A stretch of 64,000 nucleotides of DNA, taken from assembly GCA_033675545.1 (NCBI GenBank), contig JAWDGP010004964.1, positions 301,001 through 365,000 of the forward strand, in the 5' to 3' direction. Below the pieces are notes generated by a model that was given only the letters and a program-made list of their open reading frames with translations, did not search any database and was not told the origin of the DNA. This document shows positions 1 to 13,934 of this stretch, piece after piece. Numbering within the stretch: the stretch's first letter is position 1; every line of letters begins with the position of its first letter. The position numbers and the translations under genes are program-made. This DNA is from Elysia crispata (taxonomy: Eukaryota; Mollusca; Gastropoda; Plakobranchidae).

Positions 1-3000
1 TAATTTGGCAAATCTCTATAATTAGCATAAATCCAATATGGCTGCCGGTTAAATGTATTTTGGCCATCTCCATATTTAAGATAATTCAAATATGGCCGCC
101 GGTTAATTCTATTTTCGCCATCTCTAAAATTAGTATATATCCAATATGACTGCCAGTTAAATCTATTTTGGCTATCTCTACAATTAACATTATTCCAATA
201 TTGCCGCCGGTTAAATCTATTTTGACCATCTCTATAAATAGCATAATTCCAATATGGCCGCCGGTTCATTCTATTTTGGCCATCTCTATAATAAGCATAA
301 ATCCAATATGGCCGCCGGTTAATTCTATTTTGGCCATCCCCAAAATTAAGATAATTCCAATATGGCCGCCGGTTAAATGTATTTTGGCCATCTCCATAAT
401 TAAGGTAATTCAAATATGGCTGCCGGTTAATTCCAATTTGGCCATCTCTATAAATAGCATAATTTCAATATGGCCGCCGAATATTTATACTTTGACCATC
501 GCTATAATTAGCATAATTCCAATATGGCCGCCGGTTAATTTTAATTTGGCAAATCTCTATAATTAGCATAATTTCAATATGGCCGCCGGTTAAATTTATT
601 TTGGCCATCTCTATAAATAGCATAATTCTAATATGGCCGCCGATTAATTCTATTTTGGCCATCTCTATAATAAGCATAATTCCCATATGGCCGTTGATTA
701 ATTTCAATTTGGCCATCTCTACAATGAGCATAATTCCAATATGGCCGGTTAAATTTTAATTTGGAAGATCTCTATAAATAGCAATACTTCCAATATGGCC
801 GTCGGTTAATTCTATTTTGACCATCTCTAAAAAAAGTATAATTTCAATAAGGGCGCCGGTTAATTCTAATGTGGCAAATCTCTATAAATAGCATAATTCC
901 AATATGGCCGCCGGTTAATTCTATTTTGGCCATCCCCATAATTAGCATAATTCCAATATGGCCGCCAGTTAATTCTTATTTGGCCATATCTATAAATTGC
1001 ATAATTCCAATATGGCCGCCGGTTAAATGTATTTTGGCCATCTACATAACTAAGATAATTTCAATATGGCCGCCGGTTAATTCTATTTTCGCCATCTCTG
1101 TAAATAGCATATTCCAATATGGCCGCCGGTTAATTCTATTTTTTTACCATCTCCATATTTAAGATAATTCCAATATGGCCGACGGTTAATTCTATTTTCG
1201 CCATGTCTAAAATTAGTATATATCCAATATGGCTGCCAGTTAAATCTATTTTGGCTATCTCTACAATTAACATAATTGCAATATTGCCGCCGGTTAAATC
1301 TATTTTGGCCATCTCTTTAAATAGCATAATTCCAATATGGCCGCCAGTTCATTCAATTTTGACCATGTCTAAAATAAGCATATTTTCAATATGGTCGCCG
1401 GTTAATTCCAATTTGGCCATCTTTATAAATAGCATAATTCCAATATGGCCGCCGATTATTTATACTTTGACAATCGCTATAATTAGCATAATTCCAATAT
1501 GGCTGCCGGTTAATTTTAATTTGGCAAATCTCTATAATTAGTATATATCCAATATGACCGCCAGTTAAATCTATTTTGGCTATCTCTACAATTAACATTA
1601 TTCCAATATTGCCGCCGGTTAAATCTATTTTGGCCATCTCTATAAATAGCATAATTCCAATATGGCCGCCGGTTCATTCTATTTTGGCCATCTCTATAAT
1701 AAGCATAAATCCAATATGGCCGCCGGTAATTCTATTTTGGCCATCCCCAAAATTAAGATAATTCCAATATGGCCGCCGGTTAAATGTATTTTGGCCATCT
1801 CCATAATTAAGGTAATTCAAATATGTCTGCCGATTAATTCCAATTTGGCCATCTCTATAAATAGCATAATTTCAATATGGCCGCCGATTATTTATACTTT
1901 GACCATCGCTATAATTAGCATAATTCCAATATGGCCGCCGGTTAATTTTAATTTGGCAAATCTCTATAATTAGCATAATTTCAATATGGCCGCCGGTTAA
2001 ATTTATTTTGGCCATCTCTATAAATAGCATAATTCTAATATGGCCGCCGATTAATTCTATTTTGGCCATCTCTATAATAAGCATAATTCCAATATGGCCG
2101 TTGATTAATTTCAATTTGGCCATCTCTACAATGAGCATAATTCCAATATGGCCGGTTAAATTTTAATTTGGAAGATCTCTATAAATAGCAATACTTCCAA
2201 TATGGCCGTCGGTTAATTCTATTTTCACCATCTCTAAAAGAAGTATAATTACAATAAGGGCGCCGGTTAATTCTAATGTGGCAAATCTCTATAATTAGCA
2301 TAATTCCAATATGGCCTTCGGTTAATTCTATTTTGGCCATCTCTATAATAAGCATAAATCCAATATGGTCGCCGGTTAATTCTATTTTGATCATCTCTAA
2401 AAATAGCATTATTTCAATATGGCCGCCGGTTAATTCTTTTTTTTAATCTCTATATATAGCATAATTTCAATATGGCCGCCGGGGAATTCTAGTTTTTCAT
2501 CTCTATAAATACCATAATTTCAATATGGCCGCCGATTAGTTCTATTTTTTCAGCCATAAAAATAGCATAGTTTCAATATGGCCGCCGGTTAATTCCAATT
2601 TTGCCACCTCTATAATTAGCATTATTCCAATATGGCCTCTGGATGATTTCAATTTTTGCCACATCTAAAATTTGCATAAATCCAATATGGCCTCCGGTTA
2701 ATTCTAATGTGGCCATCTCTAAAATAAGCATAATTTCAATAAGGCTGCCGGTTAGTTCTAATGTGGCAAATCTCTATAAATAGCATAATTACATTATAAC
2801 CGCCTGTTAATTCCAATTTTGCCATCTCTATAAATGGCATAAATGCAATATGGCCGCCGGTTAAATCTATTTTGGCCATCTCTATAATAAGCATAAATCT
2901 AATATGGCCGCCGGTTAAATGTATATGGCCATCTCCATATTTCAGATAATTCCAATATGGCCGCCGGTTAATTCTATTTTCGCCATCTCTAAAATTAGTA

Positions 3001-3690
3001 TTTATCCAATATGGCCGCCAGTTAAATCTATTTTGGCCATCCCCAAAATTAAGATAATTCCAATATGGCCGCCGGTTAAATGAATTTTGGCCATCTCTAT
3101 ATTTAAGGTAATTCAAATATGGCCGCCGGTTAATTCCAATTTGGCCATCTCTATAATAGCATAATTCCAATATGGCCGCCGATTATTTATACTTTGACCA
3201 TCGCTATAATTAGCATAATTCCAATATGGCCGCCGGTTAATTTTAATTTAGCAAATCTCTATAACTAGCATAATTTCAATATGGCCGCCGGTTAAATCTA
3301 TTTTGGCCATCTCTATAATAAGCATAATTCCAATATGGCCGTTGATTAATTTCAATTTGGCCATCTCTATAATGAGCATAATTCCAATATGGCCGGTTAA
3401 ATTCTAATTTGGCAGATCTCTATAAATAGCATAATTCCAATATGGCCGCCAGTTTATTCTAATTTGGCCATATCTATAAATTGCATAATTCCAATATGGC
3501 CGCCGGTTAAATGTATTTTGGCCATCTCCATAATTAAGATAATTCCAATATGGCCGCCGGTTAATTCTAATTTGGGAAATCTCTATAATTAGCATAATTT
3601 TAAAATGGCAGCCGGTTAGTTCTATTTTGGCCATCTCTATAATTAGCGTAATTCCAATATGGCCGCCGATTAATTCTATTTTGACCATCT
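1..3690. repeat. 54-bp minisatellite array, about 68 units
   Basis: Tandem array of a 54-bp unit. Each unit has a GC-rich box (CCAATATGGCCGCCGG) followed by AT-rich sequence with a second short box (TTGGCCATCTC). Boxes recur at about 33, 87 and 141 and so on, to about 3690, where the sequence changes to unique DNA. The array runs off the left edge, so its full length is unknown. Units differ by point changes and small indels. Distinctive variant units recur about 1407 bp apart (for example GGAAGATC at 763 and at 2170), which points to a higher-order period of about 26 units. Because 54 is divisible by three, long open frames run through on both strands; they are treated as fortuitous. It lies downstream of the COPZ gene. 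Confidence 0.95.
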
Positions 3691-4370
3691 CTGTTTCATG
3701 AAAAAAGTAACGTTTCATCCTGACCATTCACTGCTTTGCTGATGGAGAAGAAGGAATAGGACTAGGAAAAGCAGCAGTATTTGAATTTGTTACAAACAGG
3801 AAATTAAACCAGGAATATGAAAATTGTAACCTAGAAGTAATTCTGCCTAACTAAATGCAGGTAGTTTAAACTTCCATTATCCAAGCTTCACAACATCCTC
3901 AGCCCAAATATCTATTTTTGCAACAAGTTCAATGTTTAAGTCTCACTGATGGTGCTAAGGCCCCACACAAAGATACAATGGGAGGCCTACTAATTGCATT
4001 ATTTTCAAGACAGGCTAAAAAAAAATTGGACTGTGAACAAAAAAAAGGCACTAGTGATGCAGATATAACTGCAATTCTGAATTCTATAATTATAAAACAT
4101 TTATAGACAAAAAAAAAGTAAGAAGGTTTCAACAAATTTGTTTAATGAAACTATTTTTTCAAGCAAATGATGTTCGCAATGTGAAGCCCATTGTGAATTT
4201 TCAAACTCAAAAGACATAAAAATACCTCAGCTTTTTTTTTAAACACTCACATAAGTTTTTCGACACATTGTCATAAATAGTTTTCATGGACTAAACAAAC
4301 ATAAAATAGGGCTATGGGGGAGGAGAATAAGCAGACATCAGTAACTTCCAAATAATGCCAATTGATTTAC
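3691..4370. other. Unique sequence, no gene seen
   Basis: Transition from the minisatellite to the 3' flank of COPZ. It has short A-runs and a 62-codon plus-strand open frame at 3918-4106 with no recognisable domain. No splice-bounded conserved coding was seen. Confidence 0.6.
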
Positions 4371-4377
4371 CATTTTC

Positions 4378-4411
4378 TTTATTTCTATACATGTACAACC
4401 CCTCCTTTATT
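4378..4411 (-). promoter_or_regulatory. Candidate poly(A) signals of COPZ
   Basis: Two AATAAA hexamers on the minus strand, at 4406-4411 and 4378-4383, about 425-455 bases past the COPZ stop. They are the first good hexamers I see downstream, so they probably mark the 3' end of the transcript. The chance rate of AATAAA in AT-rich DNA is high. Confidence 0.45.
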
Positions 4412-4525
4412 TTTACTTGCAACAAACATAGTGACTACAATTGAATAAAAAGCTATCATATCTTGATGCCCTTTCACACTCTCAGCATCTATGTCGATCT
4501 CTTTGTCCCCACCCATTTGCGCTTG

Positions 4526-4630
<105 letters not shown>

Positions 4631-4833
4631 ACACTCTATCTTTCTTCCCCCTCCTTCCCCTCTCTTTCTCTCTTCTCTGAAGCATACTAACAAATCCAGC
4701 CAAATCAAATTTCATACCACAAATTCCAAAATCAAATACCCCAGCAATACATTAATCCTCAGTAGACATTGTAATATGAGAATGACAAACAGCAACTGGT
4801 GCATAAATGTTCCATGAGTGTTGTCCCAGCCCA

Positions 4834-4881
4834 CTACTTTAGAAGAGACCACTTGATCTGATCTTTTGCTGATTGCAACAC
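4834..4881 (-). CDS. COPZ: COPZ exon 7 with stop
   Basis: Encodes [15 protein letters not shown] and TAG. Acceptor tatttgcag. The carboxyl tail matches the family's conserved QIKWSLL ending. Confidence 0.95.
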   Translation of the reverse strand: MLQSAKDQIKWSLLK

Positions 4882-7800
4882 CTGCAAATACAAACAAAAA
4901 AGGGAAAAAACTATCATTAAAATTTCATAAGCTTTTCCAATATCATGGAATTATGAGCAAAAGAAATTATTTTGAAAATCTGATCAGTATTTCTGAAAAC
5001 ACTGTTCTCTAATTTCGCCCAGACCCTATATATCATACATGTTTCATGATTTGTTTGGTGGTGTACCACTTCAGCAAACCTCTTATAAATCATGATCAAA
5101 GGTACTGATAAAGTAAAGAGCACATGTTAGAATAAAGACCCAATTCAAAATTAAATAAATGCACTTGATTCTTTTCAGTTAAAGCTGCAAATACCAGAAA
5201 GAATTAATAATATACTATGACTGTCTGACTCATGTGTTTGCCTTATACAAAAAAAAATTAAAAAAAAAATGAAAGGGATAAAGAAAATAGAAAACTGAGT
5301 ATTACAAGTTATAGTGTAAAATTCTGTATTTTTAAAGGATAAGGAAAAAAAACATCTTAGCTTTCTCAAAGAATGTCTATTCATCTACTAAGTAATGTTT
5401 TCTTTTTTGCCTGTATTTCTTAAAAAAAAAGAAAACAATGTTGAAATAAAGGCTATATAAGAAAGAAAATAAAACCCATTTTTCAAATTTGTAACACTTG
5501 ATACTGCGGGAAATAAAAATACTATCTCAACCAAAGCAGAAGACGGACTTAAAAGTTTATATTTTATTTGTGCTGAAATACAAACTGCAATATATCAAGA
5601 GGATGATATGTATGATATATTAATGCATTTAAATTGTAGAATTTTTCATAGTCCTGACAGAGCTGAGAAGGAAAAAAAAATTTTTTTTTTTGCCAGTTTT
5701 TCTGTTACGATCTTTTATGTCGCTTGAAAGATAAACATGTTTGTGTTTATTTATTCTCATAAACCCCTATTATAAATCTTAGTTAACCAAATATCTATAT
5801 TTTTTTTTTTTTTTTGGGGGGGGGGGAAAGAAGTAGAATGTGATAAAAATATTGATACAACATGTACGTTGAAAACAGTGTAAAAGCCAAATAAAGATTG
5901 GGTCTGCCAAACATAGTATAAAGAAAAGCTTGTATAGAATATTTTTGCATTTATGGATTATTTTGTCATGATTGCACTAAATTGTGTCCAATCCTCAGGT
6001 TCATAAAAAGAATCACATTTTTATCAAAGTATTTGGAAATCTTGTAGGCCTTTATATAATACAGAAATTAAAATATAATTGGCTGAAAAAAAATGATTGC
6101 TAAGCCAAATAAAAGAAGCAAATTTATTAAATTTCTAATTGAATCTCAAGTTTTCTTTTGGACTTTTACAACACATATTTTACATATAACATAATTTTGC
6201 AGCTTATAAAGTAGGGAAATCTTTTAAAAAAAGTTGTCTCCTTTTTGACAAGATACTAATGGGAGGAGGAAAAAAAAGCTAAGCAACCACAGTGTAAACT
6301 CTCCGCTAAATCCCCCTCAGCATAAAATTGACTTACCTGCAACTTTTGAGTTAGCTGCTTTGATATAAATAACAGTTTCTAATGTCAGTAAATAAAGCTA
6401 TCACCTGTATGATCCTCATGATAAAACATTAAGTTTATGGAAAGGTGGTGAGTAGGACTCAGTATAAATATCTAAGTTCAGGATTTCTTGGTTTAAAATA
6501 GATTCATGAAATAGAAGTATATTATAATAATCAACTTAAAAAATATAAATTTGCATTTATGTACAGGGTAGCTTTACAAAAGACGTCAGTTGGTCACTGG
6601 TAACAATAAGAACTCTAGATTGAAAGGTCTTGAGTTTGATTATGAATCTGGCCAGGGACATACTTATCATTCTGCCCTTAGAAAAAGTATTGTGCTCGAT
6701 TTTCCTCACTGTAACTCATTGTCAATGGATAACAGCTTCAGTTGACGTTTAGCAGCATGCAACAGACCAGTATCCTGTCCAGACTATGATTGGAATGTGA
6801 CATCTGTTCTTTAAACTTTTTAAAATAAAACTACTTGGCGCGTCTATGATTCCTTCATGTAAGGTCATTTGGTTCTCAAAGTATCTAATTGGCCCTAAAA
6901 ACAGTGCTGAATGTTAGAAGAAGGAAGTTCAGACAGTTTTGGAAAGAACAGTTCTTGTTATATATATAGAAGTAATCAAGACATAAAACTTTTCCTTTTT
7001 ATAACATAGGATTTAGCTAAAATCCTTTCAATAGCTCTTACCAGTCTTGTGTGTAATTAAATTAAGTATTTTCAAAGCAAACAAATCCATACACTATGTC
7101 AAATTAATGCATGATAGCTGCTGTTGCTTCCTCATCTGCTCTACCCAAGAAGCTCTCATTTGTATGGGAAATTGGCTTTAAAAAATATGTTCTTAAAAAT
7201 ACATATAACTAATTTAATTCAGTAAAATAGATGTATAAATTGGCCATACAAGCCGAAAATAGCTTTGCCCACTAATCTTAATGTAAGCCTTCAATGCATC
7301 TTCCTTTGAATCATATTTACCACAATATCAATAAAATATATCACAAAAATTGTACTGTGTACAAATTAAGAGTGGAGTCATGGAATACACAATCATTTAT
7401 AAAAATTACACCTAGAAATCGCCACAACCATCTATCAATAAATAAATACAACCCGCAAGAAAGAATGGTTTTGAACAAAAATAATTAGCCAAAATAAATG
7501 TACAGCACCACCCATGCAGCTTTCACCATGCCCGTAAAGGAAAAATAAAAAAAAATATTCCCACTTTAGCCATCAGGACTTTGGAAGACTCAAGTTCTAA
7601 TTTTGAGCTGGACAACTTGTGATAAGAATGTATTTAACACTGAATTTTGTTCTCTTTAAAACCGATCACTGACCCACATCTTTCTTTTTCTCTACCCAAG
7701 AACACTGTTAAAATGCTCTCGATTTACAGATAAGACAGTTACTCCACAAAAAATGTCTCCGCCATGTTGCCTTGTAAAAAGAAGAAGAGAAAAATGCCAA

Positions 7801-10800
7801 TTTGGTAAATAATCATTGCTCTAAAAACTTCTTTTTTTTTTAAATTAAAAAAAAGAATAGCCTAGCAATCCTGATGCCAAAATCTCCAGAAGCATATAAG
7901 TGTAGTGTCTATTTTCTCACAAAAAAGGAATGATACATTACCCTGTCTGTTGCAGCAGAAACTTGCTGACCATATTTGGAAGTTATCTTTACAAGCAGAT
8001 GACAGAAATGCAGTTATTTCATCTCAAATTCATTACGTATGCGAATGGGTGAATATCTGATTTTTATATCAGCATTCAACTTGTCATTCAGTATTCACTT
8101 TACGAGTTTTGCTCTTATAAGGAGGTAGCAAGAACTTTATATTCTATATGAATAAAAAAAACAATGCCTACATGATATGCTATATACAGCACAAAGAAGA
8201 TAAACTAGTTCTAATAAGAATAAATGTAGTAAATTGCTTCTAGAAACAAATTTTTACATGACCAACATATCCACAGTCTCGCAAAAATTTCGTTATCATG
8301 GGGCGGGGGAAATTGTGTAGCAGTCAAGGGGTAAAATAAAGAAATTTGGAATTTTATGTCTCCTGCTGCATTCAAAAAGAGGGCAAATAGAAATAAATTG
8401 ATAAAGTTTGCAATTCTTTTAAGAAAAAAAAAAGTTGAAAAACTTTGACCCAAGCAACAGATGATTTCTAAAGAGTGAATGAAAAGTAAAACAATAACAC
8501 CAAAATAATATTAAACCAAAAATAAATTGGACCAAACTACAAGTAGCATACAATGATATCAATTTATGTCTCTAATCAGACCATTTTTTTTTTTCTCAGC
8601 AATTTAAAAAAGTGTAAGTTGCTCATTAAGCATGCATGTAAAAAGAGATATGATAATTTTACAGAACTTTTTTGAAAAGAAAGGAAAAAATAGTATATAA
8701 ATTAACGTTGAATGATGCACACATCTCTCTCTCTCTTTCTCATTCACTCTTTCCCTGTCTTTCTCTCCCTCTCCTTTTTCCTGGGATAGCCCCTCTCTCT
8801 GTTTGTCTATTAAAGATAAACCAAAAATTTTTAATTTTTTCAACTCTATACAAAATATGTCCTGCTATTATGTTACTGTTAGTGCAGTACTCTTTCATGC
8901 AGCATTTTCAACAAAGATTATATCTCTCGACCCTTCAATCAAGGGCAACTTATTACAGCCATTTGAAGCAGAGTTGAAGGAAGTGTGGATGCTATTGTAT
9001 ATTCATAATGAATAACAAAACGGTGTCCTTGAGATAAATATTTCTGTAAGCATGGCGTACTGTAAGTTTAAAGATGTAATCTGTTAATGTTCTAAGGTTT
9101 GTATTGGGAGTACTGTCTTGAGACAAGAGCAAACATTTCAATATTAATTGAACATTGTTCCTTTTTCTAGAATTAAGGAAAGGACTCATAGCTAGGTATT
9201 AATGATAATTTCTAACCTGAAGTTATTAACAAAGGGAGAAAAAAATAAAACAGTTTAGAAAACAATTTACCTTTGCCCTGTAGTAGATAAGTTATCAGCT
9301 TGACTTGATGTGAATTTTTACTTCCTTACATTTTTTGATCCCTTACTTTGCTTAATTATTTTGCAGGGTTTAAGAAAATACAGAGCATAATAAATATATA
9401 TATGCAAAATCATTTCACTAACACTATGTGTACTCCATGACCCACTCTTGGTTAATGTAAACAAAAAAAATTTCAAACTAGCAAAAACCAAAAGAATAGA
9501 GAGAAACAAAAACAAAATTTACATGAAGTTAAACTTTGGAAATGCACATTCATAGGGGAACAAAATATTCTTTAGAAGTTAATCACTGAATGCTTACTTG
9601 TGCCATTGTCTGCTCTCCCAAAGGAATGTCATCATTCCGAATCGCCACTTTCTGTACTATTGAATTGCTGTCAGCTTCCAAAATGATGCTGAAAAAAACA
9701 AGTTACCTGCTAGAAAGCTTGTCTAGCTGAACGTAAAACAAGAGCTTCAGGGCCCTTTCCTTTTCCATGATTATTTTGATCAATTAGATGAAGTCAAGTG
9801 ATCTTACAGATAGGTCTAAATTTGAATCAAACATCGATCTCCTCAATTTAAAAGTCTAAAATATTAATTCTTTAAACCTTCTAAATATATTCTTTCCATC
9901 ATTTTTTTCTGCTTAAAGAAGATGAAAAGTGATACTTAGAAGGCAAATTGAGTTTCCAATTGTCTCCTCTAATTCAAGGCCTCTTCTCCAAAAACTCATA
10001 AAGCCTATATCTGGATTGTTTGAAGAATTCATGGTGACCTGTGTGTTTTCTGGGTTTTTTTTCTTTTGTGTTATTTTTCTGACTGTTGTTTTTTTAACTT
10101 AAAGTGTATTTGTTACTTGCGAATGATCTACTGAACTATCAAAATTTCTTTTGCTATATTTCTTTACTGTTGCTACACATTACTATGCATTAAGAAAAAA
10201 AAGTGAAAGATGGTATACAAAGGAAGATCTATAGAGACGCTAGTGATAATTTACTTTTTGTATAATGAGACATGTGATGCAAAACATATTTTTTCTCTAC
10301 AAAATTTTTGTCCACTGTGAAACAACACATATGAGGTGATATGGATAAATAAAAAATCATGAGGACTTGCAAAAAATCTTCTCCATCAAAAATTGCAAGT
10401 AATAAATAAATCATATGCAGTTGAAAAAAAAAGGTGGAAAGACAAAATCTGCAAGTTGACAGACTTTTTTGAGTTAAGAAACACTTATCAAAAAGTTGAG
10501 GAATGAAATGAAGAACAGTTAATCACACATCCATTAGTCTAAAAGACAGAAAGATGATTAAACAGTGCAATAGATAGCCTGCAATCTGCATACTGAAAAG
10601 TCTTGGATTTTTTTAATTCGTTGATGAGCAATAGTTTCAATAAAGGTATCTTTAATAACCCTAGAGAAGAAAAAGTTAAGTCTCAAATCTGAGATAAATT
10701 CTTTTGACAAAGGATGGATTTCACTCAAAGGAAGGTACAGCAATTTCTGCATAACCTTTCAGATTCCCAGCGGGACATTTCAGAACATATAGCAGCATGC

Positions 10801-13800
10801 AAGACGGACTGATCAAGTTTACTGGATGATTTCACACGCTAATCAACCTTAAAAATAATATCTTCCAACTCCAATAAATAATTTTTTTTTTCTAATTCAA
10901 AAGGCAGATTTACTAGCCTCATTCCTCCCTTGAAAGATTTTTTTAAATGCTTGACTTCTTTTTTTCTGCAGACTTGTTTAAAAAAAATGATTTTTTTTTT
11001 GTCTCCATTCAGGAAAGAAATCTTAAATTATCTTCAGATTGTGTGTTGTGTTAAAATGCTTATGAGGCATATGCAATGTCAAAGCAAAATTAACAAACAT
11101 GTTTAATACTTTTTATATCAATGACCTACCCTCCATCACACAGTTCATCAGCAGCCAGGAACACAGCATCTAGATTGTCCAGCAGCGCTCTTTTCTCCAC
11201 ATTTTTTCTTAAAATTTGACTAATTGAGTCGTAGAAAGCATTTAAAACACTGGACAGGATAAGCTGTTGAAAAAAAAAATAAAATAAAACTGCTTTTCCA
11301 AGGAAAAAATTTGACTTCCACAAAGGTATTCACATACAAAATATTTTTATAACACCTGTTGCTCCCTTTTAAAGTTGAATGATTGAGTCTCCATAAAGCA
11401 GAATACTTTCTATCTATTGAAACCAAGAACTTAAATCTTCTTCTTTTTTTTTTTTCATTTAAAAAAAATGCAAATCACAAAGGTAAGATTTTAAGGCAGA
11501 ATTACGATTTTGTAGACTTTGACTATTACACGAAGTTGTATACTGTTGGATTTATTCACAAAGAAACAAGAATGCTTCCGTGAGTCTCAAAAATATATTT
11601 AGTGTTGTATGTGGCAACTTGCCACAGTGTTTGTCATTAACATTAAGTTAAGTTATCTGATATAGTCTCCATATTTAAGATGCGCCGATGCAAAAAAAAA
11701 AACAAAACAAAAATGAGATACCAAAAAGGTGTGTGTGTGTGTGATACTTATCCAGTTTTATTGCTGTCTTCTGCCTGAAATCATGTGGTTTCTTTTGCTT
11801 CCATTTTGTATACCATATTTTGTTTTTTTTTGTTTGTTTATGTTTTTGTTTTTATTTTGGTGACCAAATATTAAACGTTTGGCTTGTATAATATAATAGA
11901 ACATAAGTTATCCCAACAAGAAACACAAACCATGTTTTGTTTTGTAATTTTTTTTTTTTTTGATGACTAAATATTGAACACTTGACCTGATAATAGAATG
12001 TAAGTTATCCAAACAAGAATTGCAAACCTTCCTTATGGGGATAAGTATTATTTAATCATGTAAAATATACTTTACAATAAAATTAAAGCGTAAACTTTAA
12101 AAACTTGAATAACCAAAATTGAAAAGCAACAGCCATGAGATATTCTACCTACTTTAAGGATTTGGAAGGTTGAAACCAAAACTGAAAATCAAATAGTCTC
12201 TGTTAAATTATTCAAAATCAGTCTAATGCGACCTCTTGCTGAATTTTGTTTACTTTTCCTTTTTTAAAATTTTTTAAAAAGCATATTCTAAATTAAAAAA
12301 CAAATGCTCACTTTCTCTAAAAGCCGACCTATAGAAAGACTTAAAAATCACCTCGTTTTCCATTGACGAACCAACCACATAGAAGAAAAGGTCCACATTG
12401 CTCTTATATACACAAGTCAGTCCTTCAAACATGATGATTTCAGCTGTCACAAAGTCAAAAGTGTTTAAAATTCAATACAAGAGGAGAAAAGAGTTATTAA
12501 AGTAGAAAAATCGTGGGTAAGTGAAATAAGTTGCGGAAATGACATCCCTATGAGCCAGAAAAAAGAATTCTTTATACTTTTTGAGTAAAACTGAGATGCC
12601 AATTGATAGTAATTAAAAGCAAGTTTGAATTGAAAACAACCATAAAATCTTTATTCGAATTCAATCAAGCAATTTCAAACTTGTCACTCAAAAAAGAATA
12701 AAATTTGTACGGTAAAAACTGAGATGTAAAGGTTCTACCATTATAAAATTCATTTATACATTACTAGAGTACATTTTGAAATGAACCACCAGGATGAGAG
12801 AAGACGTGGAAGACAACTTATCACAAAGTCAGAGGAGGTGGAGGCACATACAAAATATACAGAAAATATACATGTAGACCACTGGAGAATATTGCTAAGG
12901 ACAGAGAAAGATCAAATTGGAGACATAGAGTTCCAAGAGCATTATCATTTTGTGATTTTTGTTTATTTATCCCCTGTTAAAGAATTTTAAACTACAAAAA
13001 TGAAACACTGGCTACAGTGAATTATTTTTTATCCCTTGTTCTTACCACTCCATAAATAAAATCTGAACAGCGACTAGATTACACTGTGAATGTGTTTATA
13101 CTATAACCATCAAAGTAACTTAAGTATTACGCCAACTTAGACAAAGTTTATCATAAATTGAATTTTGAAAAATATGATTTAATTGGTGAATCAATTTTTC
13201 ATGCATTTCATAGCGAAGAACAAAAACAGTGAGAAAACGTTTGGCTGAATAAAATGGTAAACCATATACATGTTTCTTTATAACATACCATTAGCTCTGT
13301 GGGTTTTGTTGAATAAGTTCTTTTCAAAAGCTTTTTGCTCTTTTGTATTTGGGAATGTGTCATCATAGTACTGTTGAAAACAAAAAAAATATTTGAAGGT
13401 TAAGCCACAAATTAAAAATCAAAGTTGTAACAAGCTGGAATATTGGCTGTGTAATATGTAACTTGTAAACAATACCAAATTGTCTTCTCCGTTATAATCT
13501 GGTGCTTGTAAACAGCAGTTTCTCCTAAAACTGATAGTGAATTTAGAGTGATATCAACTTATGGAAAACTCTCCCCTACCTCGACATGAAGGATTGTCCA
13601 AAACGTAAAGCAAAAAAAAAAATGATATCTCTCTTTTCCATCCTCCTCCACAAAAACTGTACAAACACAATTCAGAAGATACATTACAATGTTTATTAAG
13701 TAACACAATTTAATACACCAAATTAACAATAAGGCACTTTTAAAGCACCACTCCTGGAGAATTTCTAAGTGCTTAGCTTGACTTAAATAACCATTGAAAA

Positions 13801-13903
13801 ATAATTCTTCGGTTAAAATATACTTTTAAAATTAAAACGCTTATATTACTACAGGCAATTATATTTTTACAGTATACATCCACATACATTATTTTAATGT
13901 TTA

Positions 13904-13934
<31 letters not shown>

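Noticed and set aside
1..3690. CRISPR array
   Set aside because: Units are contiguous 54-bp tandem copies with no unique spacers, in a eukaryotic context.
1..3690. CArG (SRF) boxes in the minisatellite unit
   Set aside because: CCATATTGG has only five A/T between CC and GG; the CArG consensus needs six.
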